In this document: piece by piece, positions 36,049 through 46,003 of the stretch | Position numbering within the stretch: the first letter of the stretch is position 1 | How the letters are laid out: every line of letters starts with the position of its first letter | Origin: a bacterium | GTDB taxonomy: Bacteria; Bacillota; Bacilli; Lactobacillales; Streptococcaceae | DNA: 64,000 nt | Assembly (NCBI GenBank): GCA_905221095.1 | Contig: CAJNBV010000005.1 | Span: 62,001-126,000, forward strand | Reading direction: 5' to 3' | Translations under genes and position numbers: made by a program | Notes under the pieces: model-generated | Databases searched by the model: none | Seen by the model: only the letters and a program-made list of their open reading frames with translations | What the model was told of the DNA's origin: nothing

Positions 36049-36693
36049 TTATTTTACTTTCATTAGGGCAGATGACAAACATTCAACAATCTCATCAACT
36101 GCTTCATCTATGTTTATAGTTCCTTCATCATTCAACATCATGGGAATAAGATAAGAAAAACTCAATGCTAAAATGTATCGAACAATTCTTTCATTTGACC
36201 AATTTAGAATAAGTCCTTTTTCTTTAAATTGATTTAAAACAGGGCTAATTGGTTCTATTATAGATTGAACAATAATATTTCCTAACTGGATAGAAAGATT
36301 TTTATCAATAAAAGAACGCCCCAAGAGAATTTTAACATGCATTTGATTCTCCTGAATGAAAAAGAGCCTATCTCGAACAATACTTTTTAAAAAGAAGGGA
36401 AAAGTTTCTTGATCTACTGTGAATTTTTTTTCTGAGAAATCCGCAATTACTTCTGGAATAACCTGTTCTAGAAAAGTAGATAAAATGGCTTCTAAAATAC
36501 CTTCCTTTGTTTTAAAGTAACTAAAAACAGTTCCTTCTGACACTCCAGCGCGTTCGGCAATAAGACTGGACGTTGTATTCTCAAATCCAATTTCTGAGAA
36601 TAATTTTAAGCTTGATAATAATACTCGACGTTGTTTCAAGCTCAAGTTGCTAACTTCTAACGTCTGAGCATACTTTTGTTCTAAACTTTCCAT
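36049..36693 (-). CDS. TetR/AcrR-family regulator
   Basis: This 214-residue protein has an N-terminal TetR helix-turn-helix (about residues 20-65): RRVLLSSLKLFSEIGF, TSSLIAERAGVSEGTVFSYF and KTKEGIL. The C-terminal helices are the ligand domain. Start at the ATG at 36693, with GAGAGG upstream; a GTG three codons earlier is less likely. It lies 16 bp downstream of an oxidoreductase gene and is probably its regulator, given the palindrome at that promoter. Confidence 0.9.
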   Translation of the reverse strand: MESLEQKYAQTLEVSNLSLKQRRVLLSSLKLFSEIGFENTTSSLIAERAGVSEGTVFSYFKTKEGILEAILSTFLEQVIPEVIADFSEKKFTVDQETFPFFLKSIVRDRLFFIQENQMHVKILLGRSFIDKNLSIQLGNIIVQSIIEPISPVLNQFKEKGLILNWSNERIVRYILALSFSYLIPMMLNDEGTINIDEAVDEIVECLSSALMKVK

Positions 36694-36709
36694 CGCTAGC
36701 ACCTCTCTT

Positions 36710-37714
36710 CTACTCTCTTACTTTTACGACTTTTTTGCCTCGACTGTGTCCCATTTTCAGACTACTATAGGCTTCTCTAACTGACTTTAGAGAAAAGTCA
36801 TACACTTGATCAATTTTCAGCTGAATCTTCCCGTCTGAGACCATTTCAGCTAAAGTGCTAAAATCATCATATGTGGAATGTCTCGGACCAGTAAACTGAG
36901 CACCTTTTATCATAACATAGGGCGAAGGTACTAATGTCCCAATAGCTGTCCCCTTCAATCCTAAACTAAAAGCCAATCTAACATAATCAGATCCATAACA
37001 ATCCAAAAATTTTGTAATAGGCGTTGGACTAGCTGATAGAAGAACCTTCTTGACATTCTCTTCGTAACTTACTGGTATGGCACCTAAAGACTTCAGATAC
37101 TCTGCATTTTTCTTACTTGCGATTCCAATCACTGTCGCCCCCTTAGCAACTGCATACTGTACTGCAATACTTCCAATACCTCCTGCTGCAGCTGAAATAA
37201 CAACAGTATCTCTTGAATTTAAACCGATTCTTCTAAAAGCCCCACCCACAGTTAGAGCAGCTACTCCCATAGTAGCTGCGTGAGTCATGTCGATCATCTC
37301 TGGATTCAATACAATTTCTGATTCATTGACACAAATTTCTGTTGCTAAAGCTCCCCTCTTAGTTCCCAAACCAGGATCGCTAATCATTGTTCCAAACACC
37401 TTATCTCCTACTGAAAACCTAGTTACTTCATTTCCAACTTCTGTAATAACTCCAGAAAAATCTCTCCCCACACCTTTTGGAAATAAAGATGATTTAGATT
37501 CAAACCAACGACTTGGTTTCCTTAATTTCGTTATAAAGGATAGAAATCGAAGGGATTTCGCTCCCTCAAAAGTTTTATAATCAATAGGATTTAAACCAAC
37601 AGCATGAACTTCTACTCTCACTTGATTTACATCCAAAGCTTTAGAATCGATTTTCACCAAATCCAAGACCTCTTCGTTACCGAAACGACTGTACTCTATT
37701 GCTTCAACAACCAT
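36710..37714 (-). CDS. Quinone-oxidoreductase-like MDR family protein
   Basis: This 334-residue zinc-independent medium-chain dehydrogenase has GLNPIDYKTFEG near residue 50 and KGVGRDFSGVI, a Rossmann motif AAAGGIGSIAVQYA near 175 and no structural-zinc cysteines. Such enzymes use NADPH to reduce quinones or enones. It is transcribed with the TetR gene, so it probably deals with a small electrophile or drug. Confidence 0.88.
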   Translation of the reverse strand: MVVEAIEYSRFGNEEVLDLVKIDSKALDVNQVRVEVHAVGLNPIDYKTFEGAKSLRFLSFITKLRKPSRWFESKSSLFPKGVGRDFSGVITEVGNEVTRFSVGDKVFGTMISDPGLGTKRGALATEICVNESEIVLNPEMIDMTHAATMGVAALTVGGAFRRIGLNSRDTVVISAAAGGIGSIAVQYAVAKGATVIGIASKKNAEYLKSLGAIPVSYEENVKKVLLSASPTPITKFLDCYGSDYVRLAFSLGLKGTAIGTLVPSPYVMIKGAQFTGPRHSTYDDFSTLAEMVSDGKIQLKIDQVYDFSLKSVREAYSSLKMGHSRGKKVVKVRE

Positions 37715-37742
37715 TTTCTTTACTCCTTAATTTCACAAAAAT

Positions 37743-37794
37743 TGAGTGAACGCTCATTTCCATAAATTATACTCTTAATTTGTAAAAAAATCAA
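37743..37794 (-). promoter_or_regulatory. Promoter and TetR operator of the oxidoreductase operon
   Basis: On the minus strand TTGATT (-35), a 17-base spacer and TATAAT (-10, 37766-37771). Just downstream the plus-strand TGAGTGAACGCTCA (37743-37756) is an inverted repeat TGAG-N-G-NN-C-N-CTCA, the usual TetR operator type, across +1. Confidence 0.7.
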
Positions 37795-37925
37795 TATTAT
37801 CGTTTGATAACGATTTAAGACATGATACAAATATCCATCATTTCGATTTACCAATATGATTCTTTCAATCTAACTCTCCTCACTTTTAAAGAATACTAGC
37901 CCCCTTTTTACCCCTCCTTAAACAA

Positions 37926-37960
37926 AAAGAAAAACCGCTAGTCCTAAGAATAGCGGTTTA
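37926..37960 (-). terminator. rplJL terminator
   Basis: AAACCGCTA pairs with TAGCGGTTT around a ten-base loop, followed by a T-rich run on the minus strand. Confidence 0.9.
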
Positions 37961-37994
37961 ATCATGTTTTTAAGCTACTACTGTAGTTGCTCTA

Positions 37995-38363
37995 TTATTT
38001 AAGAGTAACTGAAGCTCCAGCTTCTTCCAATTTAGCTTTAAGTTCTTCAGCTTCTGCAGCTGCAACACCTTCTTTGATGACACCTGGTGCACCATCAACA
38101 AGTTCTTTAGCTTCTTTAAGTCCAAGACCTGTGATTTCACGTACAACTTTGATAACGCCAACTTTTTTGTCGCCTGCAGATGTCAATTCAACGTCGAATG
38201 AATCTTTAGCAGCACCAGCGTCAGCAGCACCAGCTGCAGCAACAGCTACAGGAGCAGCTGCAGTTACACCAAATTCTTCTTCGATAGCTTTTACAAGGTC
38301 GTTCAATTCAAGGATTGAAGCTTCTTTAATTTCAGCAATAATGTTTTCAATGTTCAATGCCAT
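37995..38363 (-). CDS. rplL: 50S ribosomal protein L7/L12
   Basis: This 122-residue acidic stalk protein has the N-terminal dimer domain [15 protein letters not shown], an Ala-rich hinge and a C-terminal domain with [20 protein letters not shown]. Start at 38363; five more codons upstream lack support. It follows rplJ in the same operon. Confidence 0.97.
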   Translation of the reverse strand: MALNIENIIAEIKEASILELNDLVKAIEEEFGVTAAAPVAVAAAGAADAGAAKDSFDVELTSAGDKKVGVIKVVREITGLGLKEAKELVDGAPGVIKEGVAAAEAEELKAKLEEAGASVTLK

Positions 38364-38436
38364 TGTTATTTCCTCCAAATAAGTTTTTAAATTTATAATA
38401 TTTTTTTGTAGCTAGGCTACGCTGCGTAGCTTAAGA

Positions 38437-38937
38437 TTAAGCTGCGTCTTCTTTGTTGTCTGCAACCGCTTTGACTGCAAGAGCAACGTTGCGCACTGGC
38501 GCTTGAAGTACAGAAAGGAGCATAGAAAGAAGTCCTTCGCGGTTTGGAAGAGTTGCAAGAGCAAGAATCTCTTCTTTAGATGCGACAGCGCCTTCGATTG
38601 CACCACCTTTGATTTCAAGTGCTTCAGCGTCTTTAGCAAAATCGTTCAAGATTTTCGCTGGTGCGATAACATCTTCGTTAGAAAATGCTACTGCAGATGG
38701 TCCAACAAATACTGATGCAAGTTCTTCAAGACCAGCTTTTTCAGCTGCACGACGCAAGATTGAGTTTTTAATAACTTTATACTCAACTTCGCTTCCACGA
38801 AGCTCACGACGAAGAACTGTATCTTGCTCAACTGTCAAACCACGAGCGTCAACAACGACGATAGATGCAGCAGCTTTCATTTTTTCAGCTACTACGTCAA
38901 CTAGTTCCGCTTTTTTAGCAATAATTGCTTCACTCAT
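38437..38937 (-). CDS. rplJ: 50S ribosomal protein L10
   Basis: This 166-residue stalk base protein starts [20 protein letters not shown] at 38937, behind GGAGGTGA. The conserved [18 protein letters not shown] and the C-terminal helix for L12 dimers are present. A long leader lies upstream. The 21 codons before this start belong to the leader region, not to a real extension. Confidence 0.97.
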   Translation of the reverse strand: MSEAIIAKKAELVDVVAEKMKAAASIVVVDARGLTVEQDTVLRRELRGSEVEYKVIKNSILRRAAEKAGLEELASVFVGPSAVAFSNEDVIAPAKILNDFAKDAEALEIKGGAIEGAVASKEEILALATLPNREGLLSMLLSVLQAPVRNVALAVKAVADNKEDAA

Positions 38938-39110
38938 TAGTGTGTTCACCTCCGTAATTATTTTGCTTGGGGAATTTTTCCAAAAGAAAAACGCGCCCAA
39001 ACCTAGACACGAAAGTACAATACGCTTCTTTTTACATGATACGTTTTGTCCTCGGTAGGATATTTATGAGTCAAGCTCCCCTACTGTCTTAGGCAGTTTT
39101 TTCAAACCGT
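38938..39110 (-). promoter_or_regulatory. L10 leader region of rplJL
   Basis: About 170 bases separate the promoter from rplJ. The leader holds paired blocks such as AAACTGCCTAAGACAGT near the 5' end and GGTTTGGGCGCG nearer the gene. In Firmicutes this space carries the L10(L12)4 autoregulatory binding structure; I infer that here without a fold calculation. Confidence 0.6.
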
Positions 39111-39115
39111 ATATA

Positions 39116-39144
39116 AGTATAGCATAGTTAAAAAAAGAATGCAA
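39116..39144 (-). promoter_or_regulatory. rplJL promoter
   Basis: On the minus strand TTGCAT, a 17-base spacer and TATACT. Confidence 0.7.
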
Positions 39145-39186
39145 GATTTTTGCAAACTTTTTTTAAAATTTTTCGTTATTTTTCTT

Positions 39187-40446
39187 TTAAAGTTCTACTG
39201 TCAAGACTTGACCTTGCTTAACAACCTGTTCTCCAGCGATATAAACATCATCAACATCACTGGATTTGACAGCATAAACAAGGTGAGAGAGCATATTTTC
39301 TTGGGGTTGGAGATGGATTTTACCCTGTGGTTGAATAACCAGAAAATCTGCCTGCTTACCAACTTCCAGACTTCCTATCTGATTTTCCATCCCTAGAACT
39401 TTAGCCCCTTCGATTGTCAGTGCCTTGAGAGCTGTTTCGATAGGAAATTGGCTGGCATCTCCACTCTTCATCTTCTGAATAAGGGCTGCTGTCCGTCCTT
39501 CCTCAAACATATCTAGATTGTTATTAGAAGCTACCGAGTCAGTCGCAATTCCGACTGCTACTCCTGCCTTTTGGAGTTGGATGATGGGAGCGATTCCTGA
39601 TGCCAATTTGAGGTTACTAATAGGATTATGCGCAATTGCCACTTGAGAGGTTGCTAAGCGTTCAATTTCTCGCTCGTTTAATTCTACCCCATGAGCAAAG
39701 ACAGACGGATGATCTAAGTAACCCAGTTCTTCTAGAAAGGCGAGGGGACGTTTGCCGTAGCGTTTCAGGATAATTCCTGACTCCTCCTTGGTCTCTGCCA
39801 CATGGATATGGATGGGAATATTCAGCTCTTTTGCCATATCTAAGCTCTCTTCCAGCAAGTCTCTACTACAGCTGTAGGGAGAATGTGGTGCTACCATAAC
39901 CTTAAAATTTGGGTTTTCATATCCTAAGATTGTCTCGATGATCGCTCGTGTTCTGCTTATAGTTTCAGCAGTCGTTTCTGCTTCTGAAGAAAAGAGGGTC
40001 GGTGAGAAATAACAACGCATCTTAGAAGCCTTCACTGCCTGATAAATCTGCTGGATATCCACTCCATTGGGATTATACATATCGTTGAAGGTTGTTGTTC
40101 CTGACTGGAGCATTTCTGTCAGCGCTTCTTTGACCGCATTGGTAGTCATGTCTGGAGTAAACTCAGCTTCTGCTGGCCAGATATAGTCATTGAGCCATTC
40201 ATGGAGATTACTGTCATCTCGGATTCCTCGCAAACCTGTCATGGCAGAATGGGTGTGGCAATTGACCAAGCCAGGTATAATCCAGGCTCCCTGATAGTCT
40301 ATAATCTGCTCAGCTTGCTCTAAAATCTCCGGCTTCTCTTGACCGACATAGACAATTTGAGAATCCTTAACTGCTAAGATTCCATCCAGATAAACATGGA
40401 AATCTTGGTCACAAGTCACGATATTTACATGCTGATAGACTTTCAT
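39187..40446 (-). CDS. 5-methylthioadenosine/S-adenosylhomocysteine deaminase-type amidohydrolase
   Basis: This 419-residue TRZ/ATZ amidohydrolase has the first metal motif PGLVNCHTHSAMTGLRG near residue 60, IHIHVAET near 205, FAHGVELNE and the ATDSVASNNNLDMFEE motif near 300. These match MtaD/SAH deaminases. The family also includes guanine and chlorohydrolase members, so MTA/SAH deaminase is the best guess, not proven. It lies downstream of the ABC exporter operon with an intervening terminator. Confidence 0.85.
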   Translation of the reverse strand: MKVYQHVNIVTCDQDFHVYLDGILAVKDSQIVYVGQEKPEILEQAEQIIDYQGAWIIPGLVNCHTHSAMTGLRGIRDDSNLHEWLNDYIWPAEAEFTPDMTTNAVKEALTEMLQSGTTTFNDMYNPNGVDIQQIYQAVKASKMRCYFSPTLFSSEAETTAETISRTRAIIETILGYENPNFKVMVAPHSPYSCSRDLLEESLDMAKELNIPIHIHVAETKEESGIILKRYGKRPLAFLEELGYLDHPSVFAHGVELNEREIERLATSQVAIAHNPISNLKLASGIAPIIQLQKAGVAVGIATDSVASNNNLDMFEEGRTAALIQKMKSGDASQFPIETALKALTIEGAKVLGMENQIGSLEVGKQADFLVIQPQGKIHLQPQENMLSHLVYAVKSSDVDDVYIAGEQVVKQGQVLTVEL

Positions 40447-40504
40447 TCTAGGCTCCTTTTCTATAAGACAATTTACAGTGAATAATTTTTCTAGCTATTG
40501 TAAC

Positions 40505-40532
40505 AAAAAAGTCACCCGAAGGCAACTTTTTT
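40505..40532 (-). terminator. Terminator of the ABC exporter pair
   Basis: On the minus strand AAAAAGTTGCC and GGTGACTTTTTT pair around TTCG, a stable tetraloop. Confidence 0.8.
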
Positions 40533-40560
40533 CGTCTATAAAATTTCAAAAGAGAAAGGC

Positions 40561-42309
40561 TTATTCTGAGCTAAAAGCTGCAGCTTGCTGCATTTGGTAA
40601 TACTTGCCTTTTCTAGCCATGAGGTCATGATGGTTACCATATTCCACGATGTCGCCATCCACCAAGACAAGAATCAAATCTGCATCTTGAATGGTTGACA
40701 AACGATGGGCAATTATAAAGCTTGTGCGCCCCTTCATGAGTTTAGCAAAGGCATCCTGTACCAGCACTTCTGTCCGCGTATCGATGGAGGAAGTCGCCTC
40801 GTCTAAGATAAGAATCTTAGGGATAGCTAGAAAGACTCGGGCGATGGTCAAGAGCTGGGCTTGCCCAACAGAGAGGGATTCTCCTGCATTTTCCAACTTA
40901 GTATCGTATCCCTGTGGCAACTGTTGAATGAAAAAGTCTGCATTGGCTGCTTTTGCGGCAGCAATCACCTGCTCCCGACTGGCGTCAGGATTTCCAAAGG
41001 CAATATTGTCATGAATGGTTCCTTGCTTGAGCCAGGTTTCTTGGAGCACCATGCCAAACTGCTGTCTCAATGACGCTCGGGTATAATCATAAATGGATTG
41101 CCCATCTAACAAGATATCTCCCGAGTTAATAGGATAAAAACGCATGAGGAGATTGATGAGAGTTGACTTACCAGCACCTGTTGGACCAACGATGGCTACC
41201 TTGCTACCAGCTGGGATATCGATAGACAAATCCTTAATCAAGATCCTTTCAGGATTGTATCCAAAAGAAACCCGTTTAAAGGAAATGGCACCCTTGACTT
41301 GGTCACTGGTCAAGACTTCCTTGCCTGTTTCAGCCACCTCAGGACTTTCTAAGACAGCATAGACACGCTCTGCACAAGCTAAAGCACTTTGTAACTCAGC
41401 TAGAACTGAAGAAATATCGTTAAAGGGCTTGGTGTACTGTTGAACGTAATTCAAAAAGGTAACTAAACGCCCAATGGTCAAGGTTGACCCCATCATGATA
41501 CGATAAGCTCCTACTCCAGCAAGCAGAGCGTAAATGAGCGCGTTGACAAAGCGAGTTGAAGGATTGACCGTTGATGAATAAAAGATGGCTGACTGAGAGT
41601 AGCCTGCGTAATTGTTATTAGCCTCATGCAGTCTTTGGATAAACTCTGTTTGAGCATTGAAGGACTGGATAATGGTCTGCTGGCTAAGCGATTCTTCAAT
41701 CAACTGAGTCTGAATGCCCCTCGTCTCTGTTTGCTTCTGGAAGAGATGATAAGAGCGTTTAGCAATAAAGCGTGAAATTACCATGGACAGTGGTGTCAAC
41801 AGCAAGACCAAGAGGGTCATGAGGAGGTGAATTTGAAGCATGGCTAGGATACTAACCAAAATCATTAAGACGCCAATAAAAAATTGATTAAAAATCATGG
41901 TCAAACCGGCTGCTAACTGTTCTATATCCGTGGTTACACGACTCACCATCTCGCCACTACCTTGCCGATCTACAAAAGCAATCGGCAAACGATGGAGCTT
42001 ATGGATGATTCGCTCTCGCAAGTCTTTGGTATAAGAGAAGATTAGGCGATTATAAAGAAGAGGATTGACCCATTGTACCAGAGTATTTCCTATTACTACC
42101 AAGATCATGTGGATGAAAATCTGCCAAAAAACTGGTGAAGAACCAGCCACTAGGACTTGGTCGATGACCTGCCCAATCAAGATAGGTAGGTAAATCAATA
42201 AACCAACTTGGGCAATAGTTCCTAGAAAGGCTAGGAAAAGGAGGAAAGGATGACTGGCTAAATCTTTTGCCAAACGTTTGAGCGTCTGGTTTGCAGTTTG
42301 TCGTCTCAT
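40561..42309 (-). CDS. Heterodimeric ABC exporter, second half-transporter
   Basis: This 582-residue half-transporter has six TM helices (about 30-315) and an ATPase domain: Walker A GPTGAGKST, signature near LSVGQAQLLTIAR, Walker B ILILDEATSSIDTR. I start at the ATG at 42309 (MRRQTANQTL), preceded by AAAGGAGG; a start 13 codons earlier would overlap the partner gene. One base separates it from the partner. The signature reads LSVGQ instead of LSGGQ. Drug or lipid export by a BmrCD/LmrCD-like dimer is probable. Confidence 0.9.
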   Translation of the reverse strand: MRRQTANQTLKRLAKDLASHPFLLFLAFLGTIAQVGLLIYLPILIGQVIDQVLVAGSSPVFWQIFIHMILVVIGNTLVQWVNPLLYNRLIFSYTKDLRERIIHKLHRLPIAFVDRQGSGEMVSRVTTDIEQLAAGLTMIFNQFFIGVLMILVSILAMLQIHLLMTLLVLLLTPLSMVISRFIAKRSYHLFQKQTETRGIQTQLIEESLSQQTIIQSFNAQTEFIQRLHEANNNYAGYSQSAIFYSSTVNPSTRFVNALIYALLAGVGAYRIMMGSTLTIGRLVTFLNYVQQYTKPFNDISSVLAELQSALACAERVYAVLESPEVAETGKEVLTSDQVKGAISFKRVSFGYNPERILIKDLSIDIPAGSKVAIVGPTGAGKSTLINLLMRFYPINSGDILLDGQSIYDYTRASLRQQFGMVLQETWLKQGTIHDNIAFGNPDASREQVIAAAKAANADFFIQQLPQGYDTKLENAGESLSVGQAQLLTIARVFLAIPKILILDEATSSIDTRTEVLVQDAFAKLMKGRTSFIIAHRLSTIQDADLILVLVDGDIVEYGNHHDLMARKGKYYQMQQAAAFSSE

Positions 42310-42310
42310 G

Positions 42311-44035
42311 CTAGTCCTCCTTTCCATGCTGGGATGCATTGATTTCACGATAGACTTGACTAGTCTTCATCAAATCCTCGTGCTTGCCGATAGCTAGTAG
42401 TTCCCCTTTTTCCAAGAGGAGAATCTGGTCAGCCATCTGGAGTGTCGAAGTCCGTTGAGAAATCAAGATTAAGCTCGTGTTTGGCAGATTTTCTCGAATA
42501 GCTTTCAAGAGCTTGGACTCGGTGATGGTGTCGAGGGCCGAAGTCGCATCATCTAGGATGAGAAATGGTGCTTGGCGCAAGACTGCACGTGCAATAGACA
42601 GCCTTTGTTTTTGTCCACCTGAGAAATTTCGCCCTCCTGCCTCAACAGTGGCATCCAAAAGTCCTTCCTTTTCACTGACAAAATCCTTAGCTTGCGCAAT
42701 CTCCAAGGCCTGCCAGAGTTCTTGATCAGTCACTTCGTGATTTAAACCTAGAGTCAAGTTAGAACGAATGATTCCCTTAAAAAGTTCGACCTTTTGGGGC
42801 ACATAGGAAATCCAAGACCGCCACTGCTCAAGATTAAGAGGACTACGTCCATTTCTATAAAGGTCAATGCTCCCCTTGTCTGCTGGGTAAAGTCCAAGTA
42901 AGACTTGCACCAAGCTTGATTTACCAGAACCCGTCCCCCCAATGATACCAAGGATTTGCCCTTGCTTCATATCAAAAGAAATGCCTCTCAGAGAAGGCTG
43001 GGCCGCATCTGGATAGGTAAAGGTCAGTTCTTGGACTTGTAAAACCTCCTCGCTGGTAGCTTGCTTTTGTTCTAACTCTGAATGGATATCTTCTGGCTCT
43101 TCATCAAAGACTTCCTCGATTCGCTTGGCTGAAATATAGGACTGGTTGAGGGAATTTATCAGCATGGCGAGCTTGACCAATTCCACTAAAATCTGCAAGA
43201 GGTAGTTGATAAGGGCAATTAGGGCACCTTGACTGAGTAAACCTCCTTGAATAGAAATATAGCCCTGCCAGATGATGACGAGAAGAGTTCCATTGACAAT
43301 CAGATAGGTCAGAGGTGTTAACAAACTAGACCAGAAGCCTGTCTTTTCTTGTAATTTGGCATAAACTTGATTAAGGGTTTGAAAAATCTGTAACTCTCGT
43401 TTTTCTTGTCCAAAAGCACGAATAACTCGCATGCCTTGTAATTGCTGGCGTGTTTCCTGAACCAGTTGGTCCGTTTTCTTTCTGAGACTGCTGTAGAGAG
43501 GATTGACCAATCGAGAGAGCCCTACAATAACAATGGTCAAAATGACAACCATAACTAAAAACCAGAAAGTCAGCTCAGCTGAGATTCGGTAGGCCATGAA
43601 AATAGCTCCAAAAACGATAATAGGTGCTCGCAAAAAGAGACGCAGGAACTGATTGATACCAGTCTGAATCTGATAGGTGTCCGAAGTCAAGCGAGTCACC
43701 AAGCTAGAAGTTGTCAGACGATCTCTGCTGTTCTTGGGTAAGGAAAGAATATGACGATAAAGGTCGTCTGTCAGTTCTTTGGCAAAACCAACCGCTGCCT
43801 TGGCTGAGTAAAACTGGGCTACCAAGGCCACTAAAACGCCAATCACTGCAAAGATAAGGAGCAGGCCAATCTGCATCCAGAGGTGTCCTTGATCTCTCTG
43901 GGGCAAGGATTGGTCAACAATCCCTGCGATCACCATGGGAACTAAGAGCTCAAACACTGCTTCAAGTAGCTTGAACAGAGGTGCCAAAATTGATTCTTTG
44001 ATGTAGGGTTTAAAGTATGATAATAAGTGTTTCAT
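42311..44035 (-). CDS. Heterodimeric ABC exporter, first half-transporter
   Basis: This 574-residue half-transporter has six TM helices and an ATPase with Walker A GGTGSGKSS, signature FSGGQKQRLSIARAVL and Walker B FLILDDATSALD. The residue after the Walker B Asp is again Asp, not the catalytic Glu, which marks the degenerate site of a heterodimer. The partner has the canonical Walker B DEAT. The pair is one operon starting after msrAB. Confidence 0.92.
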   Translation of the reverse strand: MKHLLSYFKPYIKESILAPLFKLLEAVFELLVPMVIAGIVDQSLPQRDQGHLWMQIGLLLIFAVIGVLVALVAQFYSAKAAVGFAKELTDDLYRHILSLPKNSRDRLTTSSLVTRLTSDTYQIQTGINQFLRLFLRAPIIVFGAIFMAYRISAELTFWFLVMVVILTIVIVGLSRLVNPLYSSLRKKTDQLVQETRQQLQGMRVIRAFGQEKRELQIFQTLNQVYAKLQEKTGFWSSLLTPLTYLIVNGTLLVIIWQGYISIQGGLLSQGALIALINYLLQILVELVKLAMLINSLNQSYISAKRIEEVFDEEPEDIHSELEQKQATSEEVLQVQELTFTYPDAAQPSLRGISFDMKQGQILGIIGGTGSGKSSLVQVLLGLYPADKGSIDLYRNGRSPLNLEQWRSWISYVPQKVELFKGIIRSNLTLGLNHEVTDQELWQALEIAQAKDFVSEKEGLLDATVEAGGRNFSGGQKQRLSIARAVLRQAPFLILDDATSALDTITESKLLKAIRENLPNTSLILISQRTSTLQMADQILLLEKGELLAIGKHEDLMKTSQVYREINASQHGKED

Positions 44036-44070
44036 AAATCCCTTCTATGCGTATTCTGGAAATGAAGAAA

Positions 44071-44085
44071 GTGGGGAGCTCCCAC
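44071..44085 (-). terminator. Weak hairpin between msrAB and the ABC exporter
   Basis: GTGGG and CCCAC flank AGCT (one bulge). No clear T run follows on the minus strand, so it may only attenuate. Confidence 0.4.
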
Positions 44086-44095
44086 CCTCTCAATT

Positions 44096-45034
44096 TTATT
44101 TGTTTAAGTATGGCAATAGATAGCCATACCCTGCTTCGTCCATCTCATCCTTGGCCACAAAGCGTAAGGAGGCAGAATTGATACAGTAACGCAGGCCACC
44201 TAACTCCCGAGGTCCATCTGTGAAAACATGACCCAAGTGAGCATTGCCTGACCGAGAACGAACTTCGATTCGCTCCATTCCATGGCTCAGATCCTTGTAA
44301 TAGTGAATCAGCTCCTTAGAAATCGGACGACTAAAACTTGGCCAACCACAACCTGAGGCAAACTTATCCTTAGCAAAGAAGAGTGGCTCACCCGTCGTAA
44401 TGTCTACATAAATGCCCTCTTCAAAGGTTTGGTCATAGGCATTACTAAACGGCGCTTCTGTAGCAGCTTCTTGTGTAATACGATAAGACTCTTCAGTTAG
44501 GCTTTCCTTCAATACTTCTTGACTAGGCTTTTCATAGTTGGCTGCGTCAATCAATGGCTTATCAGCATCGGTCACATCGATATGACAGTAACCTGAAGGA
44601 TTCTTCTTAAGATAGTCTTGGTGATAGTCTTCAGCCAGAATATAGTGGCGAAGTTTCTCCACCTCTACTGCAATCTTTCGACCCAGCATGCGTTCCTGCT
44701 CCTGCACCACTGTATAGATAGCTGGCAAGTCTGATTCATCCTGATAATAGATCCCAGTTCGATATTGGCGACCACGGTCATTCCCTTGTTGATTAATCGA
44801 TAAAGGATCAATGACTCGGAAATAATAAAGCAAAATTTCTCTGAGTGACACTACCTTCTCATCGTAAATCACTTGAACCGTTTCTGCATGGTCTGTTTCC
44901 TTGAGTAGCTGGTAATTGGTCGTTTCAACTTGGCCATTAGCGTAGCCAACACTGGTTGCTAGCACTCCAGAAATTCGTGAAAAATACTCCTCTAGGCCCC
45001 AAAAACAACCACCTGCTAGATAAATTTCTGCCAT
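44096..45034 (-). CDS. msrAB: Bifunctional peptide methionine sulfoxide reductase MsrA/MsrB
   Basis: This 312-residue fusion reduces both S- and R-sulfoxides. The MsrA domain (1-about 165) has [13 protein letters not shown] with the catalytic Cys. The MsrB domain (about 180-312) has [10 protein letters not shown] with zinc-type residues and [12 protein letters not shown] with the second catalytic Cys. No signal peptide, so it is the cytoplasmic form, not the surface one. Strong Shine-Dalgarno AAAGGAG. Confidence 0.95.
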   Translation of the reverse strand: MAEIYLAGGCFWGLEEYFSRISGVLATSVGYANGQVETTNYQLLKETDHAETVQVIYDEKVVSLREILLYYFRVIDPLSINQQGNDRGRQYRTGIYYQDESDLPAIYTVVQEQERMLGRKIAVEVEKLRHYILAEDYHQDYLKKNPSGYCHIDVTDADKPLIDAANYEKPSQEVLKESLTEESYRITQEAATEAPFSNAYDQTFEEGIYVDITTGEPLFFAKDKFASGCGWPSFSRPISKELIHYYKDLSHGMERIEVRSRSGNAHLGHVFTDGPRELGGLRYCINSASLRFVAKDEMDEAGYGYLLPYLNK

Positions 45035-45076
45035 CTTCGTTTCTCCTTTATCAAGTTTTTAACTCGAATTCTTTTC

Positions 45077-45123
45077 AAAAAAAGGATAGGAAGCCCTTTG
45101 GTCGAGAGTTTCCCCATCCTATC
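45077..45123 (-). terminator. thrB terminator
   Basis: GATAGGA pairs with TCCTATC around a long loop, followed by seven T on the minus strand. Confidence 0.75.
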
Positions 45124-45132
45124 TTCTATTCT

Positions 45133-46002
45133 TTATTTTGCTGCTACACGGACACCTTGGGTATCAACTTTCAAGTCATGCAGTTTGCCTTTGAAGGGTT
45201 GCTTTTCCAATTCAGCCTTAATCGCCGGCATCTTGTCATGAGAGGCCAAGACCATAACTGTTGGTCCAGCACCAGAAAGGTAAGTTGCATAGGCACCATT
45301 CTCTTTGGCTACTTGCTTAATCGTCGCAAATTCTCTCACCAAGTCCTGACGGTAACGCTCGTGGAAGAGGTCTCCCTCGATTGCTTGCCCAGCTGTTACC
45401 ATATCTCCGGCTAATAAGGCTGCAACAGCCACATTGGCGATAGAACTAGCAGCGACAGCTTCCTTGTAGGACAATTTTTTAGGCAAGACACCGCGGCTAT
45501 CGCGAGTGCGTAATTCATAGTTAGGAATGTAAGCTAGAAAATCACACTCTGGAAAATCTGCCACAATCGCAGAGACTTGCCCTTCAACGGAACTTGCAAT
45601 AACGAGATTTCCATAAATAGCTGGAGCCACATTGTCTGGATGCCCTTCAATCTTGGTCGCCAACTGCAATTTTTCATGGTCTGACAAGTTGAGATTCCCC
45701 AGCTGGTTGGCTAGTTCAATCCCAGCAACAATTACCGAGCTTGAAGAACCCAGACCACGCGCCAAGGGAACATCACTGGTCATTTTCAAACGTCTTGGTT
45801 GCAAGTCTGGTAAAATTTGCAGGGCAATTTTGAGCAAGAGATTACGCTCGTCATGAGGAATCCATTTGCCAATTTGGTGTTCAATCAACCACTCATCTCG
45901 TTCTTCGCAGACCTCAATTTGAAGATACTTGGTTACAGCTACACCGACCGAGTCAAAACCTGGCCCGATATTGGCACTGGTTGCAGGTACAATAATTTTC
46001 AT
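45133..46002 (-). CDS. thrB: Homoserine kinase
   Basis: This 289-residue GHMP kinase phosphorylates homoserine on the way to threonine. It has the start [18 protein letters not shown] and the ATP loop [16 protein letters not shown] near residue 85, and the C-terminal [12 protein letters not shown]. It lies one base after hom. Confidence 0.96.
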   Translation of the reverse strand: MKIIVPATSANIGPGFDSVGVAVTKYLQIEVCEERDEWLIEHQIGKWIPHDERNLLLKIALQILPDLQPRRLKMTSDVPLARGLGSSSSVIVAGIELANQLGNLNLSDHEKLQLATKIEGHPDNVAPAIYGNLVIASSVEGQVSAIVADFPECDFLAYIPNYELRTRDSRGVLPKKLSYKEAVAASSIANVAVAALLAGDMVTAGQAIEGDLFHERYRQDLVREFATIKQVAKENGAYATYLSGAGPTVMVLASHDKMPAIKAELEKQPFKGKLHDLKVDTQGVRVAAK

Positions 46003-46003
46003 C

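Noticed and set aside
37795..37925. csRNA (CiaR-dependent small RNA) between the oxidoreductase and rplL
   Set aside because: A TTTAAG word occurs but no paired half-site, -10 or terminator fits in the right places.
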